Origin: Lolium rigidum
Taxonomy: Eukaryota > Streptophyta > Magnoliopsida > Poales > Poaceae
NCBI RefSeq assembly: GCF_022539505.1
Contig: NC_061509.1
Location: 211,010,254 to 211,074,253 of the forward strand
Direction: 5' to 3'
DNA: 64,000 nt
Position 1 is the first letter of the stretch. Each line of letters opens with the position of its first letter. Below are positions 56,619 to 64,000 of this stretch, one piece after another. The position numbers and the translations under genes were made by a program. The notes under the pieces were generated by a model that saw only the letters and a program-made list of their open reading frames with translations, was not told the DNA's origin and searched no databases.

Positions 56619-57071
56619 TCACCAAAAGCGAGCGAGGAAGCCGGCGCGCGCGCGGTGGGGCCGTGGCAGCAGGTGCGACCGGCACAGCGGGCAGGTGGTC
56701 CGGCCGAGGTCGATCCAGCCGTCGATGCAGCCACGGTGGAAGGCGTGCGCGCAGTTGCCCAGCCGCCGCACCTCGTCCGTCACCTCCAGCCGCTCCAGGC
56801 ACACGATGCACGTCGCCGTCGCCGCGGCGGCGGCCCCGACGAGGCCCTCCTGGCCCTGCAGCCAGCAGAACTCGACGGCCGGGAGTTGCTCCTTGACCTC
56901 CTCCGGCAGCGGCGCGCTGTCGGTGGCGACGGAGCGGCTTGGCGGCGCGCGGCAGAGGCCGACGGCGGAGAGCGCCAGGAGGACCACGTGCGTGACGACG
57001 GCGATGAGCTGGCAGACGGCGATCACCGGCTTCGGGACCGCCACGCAGTAGCACACCAAGGGGAACCCCAT
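56619..57071 (-). CDS. RING-H2 finger E3 ubiquitin ligase, BRH1/RHA1-like, 150 aa
   Basis: A single uninterrupted exon starts at ATG 57071 and ends at TGA 56619-56621. Residues 1-12 (MGFPLVCYCVAV) and a hydrophobic stretch at about 15-39 form a likely signal anchor or membrane segment. The C-terminal RING-H2 has all eight ligands: Cys88, Cys91, Cys107, His109, His112, Cys115, Cys127, Cys130 (CIVCLERLEV, NCAHAFHRGC, TCPLC). Trp119 after the sixth ligand fits E2 binding. The layout (short MGFP start, N-terminal hydrophobic region, EVRRL.NC.H.FHR.C.D.W signature, about 150-170 residues, no intron) matches the plant BRH1/RHA1 family of brassinosteroid- and stress-responsive RING-H2 proteins. These transfer ubiquitin from an E2 to targets, usually at endomembranes. 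A TATA-like box lies about 100 bp upstream. Substrate and exact orthology cannot be told from sequence alone. Confidence 0.92.
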   Translation of the reverse strand: MGFPLVCYCVAVPKPVIAVCQLIAVVTHVVLLALSAVGLCRAPPSRSVATDSAPLPEEVKEQLPAVEFCWLQGQEGLVGAAAAATATCIVCLERLEVTDEVRRLGNCAHAFHRGCIDGWIDLGRTTCPLCRSHLLPRPHRARAGFLARFW

Positions 57072-57170
57072 GATCGATCGGCCACGCGCGCAGAGAGCGA
57101 GCTTGAACGTTGCGAGGCTTGAGCTTGTGCTTGTGCGGTGACGAGGAAAGCCCGCGCGCTCGCTCGCTGG

Positions 57171-57178
57171 TTAAATAG
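57171..57178 (-). promoter_or_regulatory. TATA-like box of the RING-H2 gene
   Basis: Minus-strand CTATTTAA about 100 bp upstream of the start codon, in GC-rich sequence (CGCTCTATTTAACCAGCG). It predicts a start site near 57145 and a 5' leader of about 75 nt. Confidence 0.6.
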
Positions 57179-57181
57179 AGC

Positions 57182-57587
57182 GGGAGAGACCGAAACGCGA
57201 AGGCAGAGTCTTTTGTTTCACGTGGGTTTTTGGGGAGGATAACGCGGCCAGCGAAGGAAGAAGGGTGGACGGACTATTCGTGCTGCGTCTCGTCTCCCGA
57301 CATTGGAAATGGCCGGCGGCCCGGCGCGCTGGGCTCGTGCGCGGAAGCTGCCCAGCAACCCAGGTCGTGGTGACAATGTTCATACTACTTCAGCACATTG
57401 TACGTACATAGCCCGTTGTTTTCAATAAATTTTGACGGACTTGGCACGCATGAGACGAGATAATTTGGGCGACATTCCACAGGGGAAATGGCTAACGTTG
57501 ACGCGGCGAGCGTTTACAGTTGGGGTCGGCTGGAGAGGGGCTGTTCTTGGACCGGAGGCTCTGTTTGGCTGATGATTGTTGCGCCAA
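57182..57587. other. Upstream region of the RING-H2 gene
   Basis: No gene seen. CACGTGGG (near 57220, ABRE/G-box-like) and the TTGACG word near 57499 could be regulatory, but single motifs of this size are weak evidence. Confidence 0.4.
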
Positions 57588-58650
57588 TTTTTTCGATAAA
57601 GGGAATATATTTATATCAAAAGATACCAATTACACCCAGTCTCTGCAACAACGCACCACCCTAATGGCAGTACGGATGCACACAACTAACAAAAGAAAAG
57701 AAAACTAAGAAACAAAAGTCCCGCTACAGTATCTCGGGTCTAACAACAGCAATACATCCACCACCAAGACAACACCTGAAATACAGACTCTCAAAAAACG
57801 ACGTCTTCAAGAAGGGAACAATGCTCTAACACCGTCGTCGCCCGATCAAAGATCTTAGGTTTTCACCCTGAAGATAGTCTCCGCTCTCAAAACAATGCCT
57901 CCAACAAGGTCATTGCCAGACACAACCAGTTAAGGCTAGACCTTGGGTTTTCACCCTGAAAGGTAGGACTCTGAACTTCACCTGTGTTGTCGCCCCCACT
58001 TTCATACCGTTGCTGTAAAGCCCGGAACAACAAGCAAGTCCCTCAACAGCGCGGAGACTTGAACCTCCCTTAGCCAGTCGACCTCCCATCCGGCCTTCAT
58101 GAAATTCTCTTCTTCCGACTTTCATCATGGATCCTTAGTCAGTTGATGTCAACACAGAAAAAGAGCTTCGCGCCGCTCCCACTAGAACCAAACGGTCGGA
58201 ATAAAAGCATGGGTGCGCGCGACCAAATACCACCCGATCCAGCAAACTACAGGCAAAAGATGCGATGATGCATTCGCCGGCGGAGCCTTCCGGAACTCAA
58301 CACTCCGGTTAGATGAAAAGGATCAACATCCGGTAGGTCTTCATCTTCGCAGAAGAAGAACCCTAGGACCACCACCTTCAAACCCGAAGCAGACGAACAA
58401 GCCCCCACGCCGCCATCCGCTGACCAACGATGACGAAGGAGAATTCGGTGGATGGCGGAAGCCGCAACCACACCATCCTCGCCCCGCACATCGCAGCCCC
58501 ATTCCTCGCGCCGCCAGCAGAAGCCGACGATGGATCTCGGCGGGCACAAGATCCAACAGCCGCCGAGATCTGAGATACCAAAATCTCAGGCAAGGCCTGG
58601 CCTTCGGTTTCCATTATATAGATCAAGTGTTACAAGGTTGGTCCAATACA
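57588..58650 (-). mobile_element. LINE-like non-autonomous retroposon (minus strand)
   Basis: The left end TTTTTTCGATAAAGGGAATA is the reverse complement of the TATTCCCTTTATCGAAAAAA tail typical of grass LINEs. The body (repeated GGTTTTCACCCTGAA near 57857 and 57947, then GC-rich CGCCGCC/CCATC words) resembles LINE 3' and 5' untranslated sequence without an RT. Classification is from family resemblance; ORFs inside are not supported. Confidence 0.45.
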
Positions 58651-58663
58651 AGCCTACACATAG

Positions 58664-59687
58664 GTGTTGAAGGAGGATAATGAGAAGCTAGCTAAGTTGG
58701 GTCCCGACGAAGAATCTAAATGGACACAACGAGCTAAATTAAAACATATTCAAGAGGGAGACAATAACACTAAGGATTTTCACTTGGTCGCGAATAAAAA
58801 TACTCGTAGAGAAAAGATCTTCCAACTTGAACAAGGTAAGGGGATAATTGTTAGGCAAGAAAATATTAAAATTACTTCTCAGAGTACTATAAGAGGCTCT
58901 TTGGGGCACCAGCCCAAAATCACTCTGAGTTGGTTGAGTTGAGGTGAATAATATCCCGCAAATTACACATGAGGAAAATAGCATCCTCGCGGCGGACTTT
59001 GATGAAAAAGAGGTTTCCCGGTGGAATTTTATCAAACTTTCTAAGAGGTCATAAAAATAGAACTTATGGATTTGTTTGAGAGTTTTCAGTGGGGAGAGTT
59101 ACTTTTATTTCATCTTAATTATGGCACTATCATACTTCTACCGAAAAAGGAAAACACTATTTGAATTCAGAAATACAAGCCAATTTATTTGCTTGATGAA
59201 GCTTCAAAATTTTCACAAAAGTGGGTACAAATAGGGTTACCAAGGTAGCACACGTCGTAATTAGACCCACACAAACAACATTTTTGCCGGGTGAAAATAT
59301 TTTTAAAGTGGTACTTATCATGCATCAGACTAGCCATGAACTTCATAGGAAGAAAATGGCTGGAGTGTTATTAAAAATCGATTTTGAAACAACATATGAC
59401 AAGGTCAAGTGCCCTTTTTGCAATAGATCATGCGTATGAAAGGTTTTGATCCTAAATGGTTTCAATTGATTAATCATTTCATTAATCGTTGGAGTGTAGG
59501 TATAAAATTTAACGATGACATAGGCCATTATTTTCGGACGAAGAAGTGGTTAAGAAAAGGTGATCAACTGCCACTAATGTTGTTTAACCTCTTTGCGGAT
59601 ATGTTAGCAATTTTGATTGCGCGTGCGAAAGAGGATGGTCATGTTGATGGTTTAATTCCGCATTTGGTCGATGGCGGTATATCCATC
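58664..59687 (+). pseudogene. LINE reverse transcriptase fragment (plus strand), truncated before the catalytic YADD
   Basis: 58664-58942 reads ESKWTQRAKLKHIQEGDNN and NKNTRREKIFQLEQ, the segment between endonuclease and RT of plant LINEs. 59221-59439 reads RPTQTTFLPGENI and GVLLKIDFETTYDKVK, RT motifs 1-2 (family AYDKVKW, here TYDKVKC). 59430-59693 reads MRMKGFDPKWFQLI, GHYFRTKKWLRKGDQLP and FADMLAILIARAKEDGHV. Frames change at about 58930 and 59430. The sequence stops at 59687, a few codons before the YADD box, where a CACTA end begins. It is 5' truncated and dead. Confidence 0.85.
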
Positions 59688-59890
59688 CACTAATAGGAAA
59701 AGGCTTATAGGCCCCAAGCTACCATCGGCGCGACAAAAAAGTGGTGCGTCGGTGCTGTATTACCGCCGTCGATCGCATGACATTTAGGGGCGCCGATGAG
59801 CCCAAATACCGGCACGACCAAAAATTGGTGCGTCAGGGGTAAGGTTCGCCTAGGTCCCTGCCAAGGCAGGGCCGTTCCCTCCCCCCCCCC
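59688..59890. mobile_element. CACTA terminal fragment
   Basis: CACTAATAGGAAAAGGCTTA starts the block and resembles grass CACTA termini. Subterminal-like words TCGGCGCGACAAAAAAGTGG and CGGCACGACCAAAAATTGG follow in diverged copies. The block ends at an 11-C run near 59881. No matching right end was found, so this is a fragment or deletion derivative. Confidence 0.55.
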
Positions 59891-60168
59891 CTTTGTGCCA
59901 TTAGCTATATCTTTGTACTCAGACCTGGTAGTCGACCTGCAAATCGTGGACTGCTTACGAGCATTCCAAACAACCATATAAGATAGCATATCCCTTGTTG
60001 ATTGCCAATCATCCATACTACCTGCCCAGTCAGCACCTGTGAACACAAAAAACAGTGTCAAAGAGAAAGACCGGAAGTAAACACTGTCAACAGTGAAGCG
60101 GACATATCTAAGAATGCGCTTGATAGCCGACCAATGGGAAGTATGAGGCTCAAGAAGGTACCGCGCAC
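59891..60168 (-). pseudogene. Copia RNase H fragment
   Basis: On the minus strand about 60160-59895 encodes HWSAIKRILRYVRFTVDSV (with EPHTS before it), then after a frame change GADWAGSMDDWQSTRD and WNARKQSTICRSTTRSEYK. This is the C-terminal RT/RNase H of Ty1/copia elements (family ADWAG...RST, W.S.KQ..V..S..EAEY). It is truncated at both ends with a changed frame near 60060; a relic. Confidence 0.8.
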
Positions 60169-60172
60169 CTTA

Positions 60173-60456
60173 GAGCAAGTACAATAGAGTTTAGTCAGCT
60201 GACTATAAGACATTAAATAATATATTTTAGATGAGTTGGAAGAGAGAGAAGAGGAGAGAGAAGGGAGGTGGGCTACTATGCAATAGTCAGCTCTTGCACG
60301 TGCTCCTAGGCACCTTGTGAGAGTGAAAGGTGGGCCATATATTAGTAAAGTACTACATTCTTATAGCCAACTATTGTACATATTAGCTATATGATGACTA
60401 CAAATGATATGACATCTTGTTATAGCCAACAGTTGGCTATACTATTGGAATTGCTC
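60173..60456. mobile_element. Tourist-like MITE (PIF/Harbinger), 284 bp
   Basis: TTA target duplications at 60170-60172 and 60457-60459. Terminal inverted repeat GAGCAAGTACAATAG against GAGCAATTCCAATAG (right end, reversed). AT-rich, no ORF. Confidence 0.85.
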
Positions 60457-60562
60457 TTAGTAGCATTAGGTGATTAAACATATAAAATTAATTGAAGTTG
60501 ATATACTCCATGTTACCCTAAAACTAAGTAAGATCCTTATTTTGCTAAGAGAGAATATCTTA

Positions 60563-60834
60563 GACTAGTCATAGTGGGAAGTAACATAGAGTATAACATG
60601 CACATGTTACTACTCTATGAAACTACCTTCATAGTGGTTAGTAACATCAAAATAGTATCATATATATCTTCATTAATTAGCTTATAGACTTATTGTATCT
60701 TGAGAAGTGTGATGTTACAGTAACTAGCTATGTTACTCCATCCTCCTCTCTCCTCATTAACTTACTGCCACATAAGCAAATTTGCTAAATTGGACACTTA
60801 GTTACTAGTGAAGTTACTCCCACTATGAGTAGTC
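60563..60834. mobile_element. Tourist-like MITE (PIF/Harbinger), 272 bp
   Basis: TTA duplications at 60560-60562 and 60835-60837. Terminal repeat GACTAGTCATAGTGGGAAGTAA against GACTACTCATAGTGGGAGTAA. A common grass Tourist family, usually found near genes. Confidence 0.88.
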
Positions 60835-60837
60835 TTA

Positions 60838-61127
60838 GAAGAGCTCTAAGCTCCCAGGGTTCCGGCGGCCTGTGGTTGCTCCACGACGTTGGACCCACGG
60901 TCAGCGACGCAATAGTAACCGACGTTTGAGAAGGAAAACCTGCACGACCGACCCTGTTTCACGCTCGAAACAATCGCCTCCACCAGCAGTCTTGATGCCA
61001 ACCTCCTCCACTTCGCCCGTCCTCCCCCCTCCCCTCCCCCACAGTCCCTCTGGACCGCCGGCAACACGCTAGAGGTAGTAGGTCGCTGCTCCCCTCCCCA
61101 ATCCCCTCCACACCCAATCCCCCACAC
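60838..61127. other. C-rich region upstream of a candidate exon
   Basis: Pyrimidine-rich stretches (CCTCCCCCCTCCCCTCCCCC near 61022) could be a 5' leader. No domain is recognised on either strand. Confidence 0.35.
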
Positions 61128-61286
61128 ATGCGGCCTGACCTCCTGGTTGTGGGCGAGTTCGGCAGCGCCGCCATGGAGGTCGGGAGGTCGGGGCGCCGCG
61201 TCCTGCCCCCATTGAAGTTTCGGGCCGTCCATCAACAATTAGATGTTTCCGGGATGCGCCCCGACTCCAGGTCGCACCAGCTGGAG
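61128..61286 (+). CDS. Candidate first exon of an unrecognised gene (weak)
   Basis: ATG 61128 opens 53 codons (MRPDLLVVGEFGSAAMEVGR...SHQLE) ending at a plausible donor GAG|GTATGG, followed by long AT-rich sequence with the look of an intron. A possible further exon follows TCTTGCAG near 61878, but in the simplest splice the frame closes after a few codons. No domain or family is recognised. The high GC start, pyrimidine-rich leader and AT-rich downstream contrast suit the 5' end of a grass gene, but a gene fragment carried by a transposon is equally possible. Confidence 0.22.
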
Positions 61287-62400
61287 GTATGGTCTCCTCT
61301 GCCTTCTCTCCTTTCCATCTTTGTTTTTCTTGGTATTATTATATAGGCAAACACGAACAAGATGTTAGTGGTTAGATAGATGGATCTCAATACTTTTCTT
61401 TGCATGGATTGAGCGTGATTTCTTCTGTCCAGAGTTTGAGTTCATATTTGTGTCAATGCAACATCACAGGAATAATTAATCTTGTCTAATTTGATTTGAG
61501 GTATACTTGTCCAGTAGTTTCACCAAACCTAGAACTTGTGCACTGCATTATATATCTGACATTGGATAACTGTAATCTACTATTACACTGTAATGATAGC
61601 TTATTTATATGTATTAATCCATGGCCCTGAAAGTGCTAAAAGAGTAATCTACTACTGTTAATTTGCCCGATTGAAGCCCAACAGGTGGTCGACAATATTC
61701 CATCAATTTATAATTGCCCTTTTTATTTGTTCTCAATTGTTTAGCGCGATTGCGACAATGTACAAATATTTGGTTCTTTGAGCTACAGACCCACTTGATG
61801 ATGTTTTCAGTAGTTAAGAAGAACTGAAAATTTGTAGTAGTTGTGAGATCTTTATTTGCTGATGTGGCATCTTGCAGGAGTATTGTGTTTGATGCTCGGT
61901 CCAGAACGCTCTGCGGTCTCATATTCAGAACGTAACCTGATCAACAGACATCTGTACTCCACAGGAACGACCTCCAGGTACGAATACTACAAGATAGGCA
62001 AGCAGGATTTCAACCTCAGGTTTCAGATTTGTTTGTGGCCTTTAACATTATTCAGAAGGTAGTTATTGTAGTCTTAGTGTGGTGGTTGTACGTAGCCATG
62101 CTTGCGTGTAGTCCATTGCCATGTCAGTTGTTATACCTTGCTGGTGGGGCGGTGGGGCCGAAGCGCAAACAAAAAAGAGAGGAGATGTGAGATACTTTGG
62201 ACTTTTCATGCCAAGAACCAAAGGAATTTTCTAATTCAAGGGACTATAGTTCAATACCGTTATTACATCTATGAACTGAGTTACTGACGTCAATTATGTA
62301 TATTTTATTTTGCAGAATTGCTTTCTTTTTAGTCTGATTTTTAACTTGTGATAAGGTATTCTTATCATAGTAATACTTAACATATGTACAAGGAAGCCTC
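61287..62400 (+). other. AT-rich, intron-like region
   Basis: No supported ORF. A possible exon 61878-61976 lies between TCTTGCAG and CCAG|GTACGA. Otherwise I see nothing. Confidence 0.3.
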
Positions 62401-62407
62401 ATTTTGT

Positions 62408-63480
62408 TCATGAATATTTAGCACGAAATAAATATCGTATCTGCATAGTACGAAATTGTTTAAGGTAATGCACTACTCTCGCAAACAGGTTACACCCACC
62501 TAAGCCCGTCTTGGACCACTGTTCCCAATCCGCATAGATTTGCTCCATTAACCCCTCCTCCGTGAACTGAGCTCTCGGGTTGGCAAAGGCTCTTGCATTT
62601 CTTTGTTTCCAGAGCCTCCAACTAACCAAGATCACAAAGGTATCAAAGGCCCTCAACTCCCTCTTCCTGAAGTTCTTTCTTGTCTCAGTCCACCACTCTT
62701 TCCACCTATCATGAGCCTGCGGGCTGGCCACATTGATTCCCATCATACGCAGACAACGAAACCACACTTGTCTCGAGTAGACACACCCTGCCAGGATATG
62801 ATCCACGGAGTTCTCCTCCTGCAGACATGTGTAGCAAGCCGAGACACTGTCCTGCAGACCATGTCTTGTTCTCCTATCCGAGGTCCAGAGTCTATGTTGA
62901 ATAGCCAGCCATGCGAACATTTTGCATTTCAAGGGGGGCCCAACTTCGCCATACACCATTTGCTCCCTCAAACCGCTCCGAGCCGTGGCACAACATCTTG
63001 TAAGTCGATTGCGCCGAGTACTGTCCTGTGGCAGAGCATGGCCAACTGAACGCGTCTGGGGCACTGTCATCCCTGACGATCGTGCAAACCACTGTGAGGA
63101 TGAGCAGACACTGGGCTAAGCCGGCCGGTCCCAGCCCAACTCCCACGTCGTTGATCCAACTGTGGTTCATCAACGCCTCCTTGACTGTTCTTCCTCCGAG
63201 TACTGACCGAGTTGAATACCAAAGGCGCAAAGTCTGCAACTGCCCTCCCTCTGATCCATCTATCTGTCCAAAAAAGGGTCAGCGCCCCATCACCCACCGT
63301 TATCAGCACCAAACTGTTGAAAACATCCGCCGCCTCACTATCTTTCATCATCGGCAACCCCTGCCAATGTTTGTTGATGTCTGTCCTCCTGAGTCACTCC
63401 CAGCGCACACGTAGTGCCAAACCCTGTAGTGACAGGTTCTTCACACCCAACCCACCGAAACATAGAGGCTTGCATACGAA
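62408..63480 (-). pseudogene. LINE 3' fragment with RT zinc-binding domain (minus strand), 5' truncated
   Basis: From about 63470 downward the minus strand reads FGGLGVKNLSLQGLALRVRW, then a stop where the family has Trp, then HWQGLPMMKDS and GDGALTLFWTDRWIRG. Several frame changes later comes SWAPLEMQN and, in the 63070-62408 frame, KCKMFAWLAIQHRLWTSDRR and CYTCLQEENSVDHILAGC. This is the zf-RVT domain (PF13966) that follows RT in plant LINEs, with its C-x2-C...H...C ligands. The tail (WKEWWTETRKNF, LVSWRLWKQRNARAF) is the usual LINE C-terminus and ends at 62408. Everything upstream of the RT connection is missing, as expected for a 5'-truncated insertion. It is decayed. Confidence 0.87.
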
Positions 63481-64000
63481 AATCATATTGATAATGTATC
63501 TGAGATTTTAGTCCGTATTGCAGGTGGATAGTAGATATTGGTTAACCTGAATCCGAATTTTTATCTCACTTTCCTTGGCAGGTTTACGTTAAGTATGGAA
63601 ACAACAGTTCAAAACCCAAGCCATGTATCAGGTTTATACTCCTGTTATAGAAATGGAGTCAATGGGTAGACTTGATAAGTTTGTTTCCATGACTCCTAAT
63701 TCTGTTCTGAATTTTAAAGCTTTACTTTTCCCCCATATAATCTGATGGAAGATCAGGCTCTTTTAATTTAAGTATACGTAATATGCTCTTACTTGAGTCC
63801 TTCTAGACCTGAAAAAATAGTCTACATTGGAAGTTTGATTTATACGTAACTGAGGTGAAATATGTTCTTATGGTTAGTCATTGTTGATTTCTTTATTCTC
63901 CATTTAAAAGAGGTGGATTACACTTCTTTGATAGTTAGTAGATAACTCCCTAGGCACAAGCTTGTTTTGTTCCAGTTAACACATTCTAAGAAAACGCATC
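63481..64000. other. AT-rich sequence without recognised gene
   Basis: A CCTTGGCAG|GTTTACGTT acceptor-like site near 63583 is the only gene-like sign. No domain or repeat is recognised. Confidence 0.3.

Noticed and set aside
56515..57122. 179-aa and 197-aa ORFs overlapping the RING-H2 gene
   Set aside because: Antisense or alternative-frame shadows of the RING-H2 coding sequence.

Overview
The window is nuclear DNA of a grass, most likely a Pooideae species close to Triticeae or Aveneae. The evidence is Athila-type LTRs opening TGATACGTCTCCGACG, Tekay-type chromoviruses, CACTA elements, Tourist MITEs and grass LINEs. About 90% is transposable element, much of it nested. Only one intact host gene is well supported, a small RING-H2 ubiquitin ligase on the minus strand at 56619-57071. 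There is no bacterial-type content.

Left part (1-12050): the 3' portion of a CACTA transposon whose left end lies outside the window. It carries a broken multi-exon gene (Ptta/En-Spm plant transposase region, then a Ulp1-like C48 protease region) and a small viroplasmin/RNase H1 N-domain ORF. It ends in subterminal repeats and the terminus CCTTGTAGTG. A complete 6.9-kb Athila-type element (A1, 1837-8752, target duplication GGGCA) sits between two codons of the Ptta/Ulp1 gene.

12054-20690: remains of an older minus-strand Athila-like element (A0: protease and an Athila ORF-like gene), two truncated LTRs forming a 2.46-kb inverted pair, a copia LTR fragment and a 0.4-kb foldback MITE.

21311-55477: a 34-kb nest. 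The outer element T1 is a minus-strand Tekay-like element (target duplication AGTTT at both ends, iMet-type PBS) with a heavily decayed pol. Its right LTR was hit twice, by Athila-type A2 (29037-46422, GTCGC) and by A3 (46635-53355, CTCAT). A2's 5' LTR was in turn hit by T2 (29825 to at least 44178), a minus-strand Tekay chromovirus with gag, PR, RT, RH, integrase and chromodomain. A 100-N scaffold gap (44179-44278) lies where the end of T2 and several kb of A2 should be.

55483-64000: lower-copy DNA with the RING-H2 gene, two LINE fragments, a LINE-like non-autonomous element, a CACTA end, a copia RNase H fragment, two Tourist MITEs and a weak candidate first exon near 61128.

Two results stand out. 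First, many frameshifts and inter-copy differences fall at CAG/CTG trinucleotides, read as CGAG/CTCG or CGG/CCG. This looks like a systematic sequencing or consensus error at CHG (methylation-context) sites, so T2 may be more intact than it appears. Second, the Athila-type elements lack RT and integrase and each keeps a different single coding module between shared non-coding regions, which suggests a trans-mobilised, module-swapping set of non-autonomous families.
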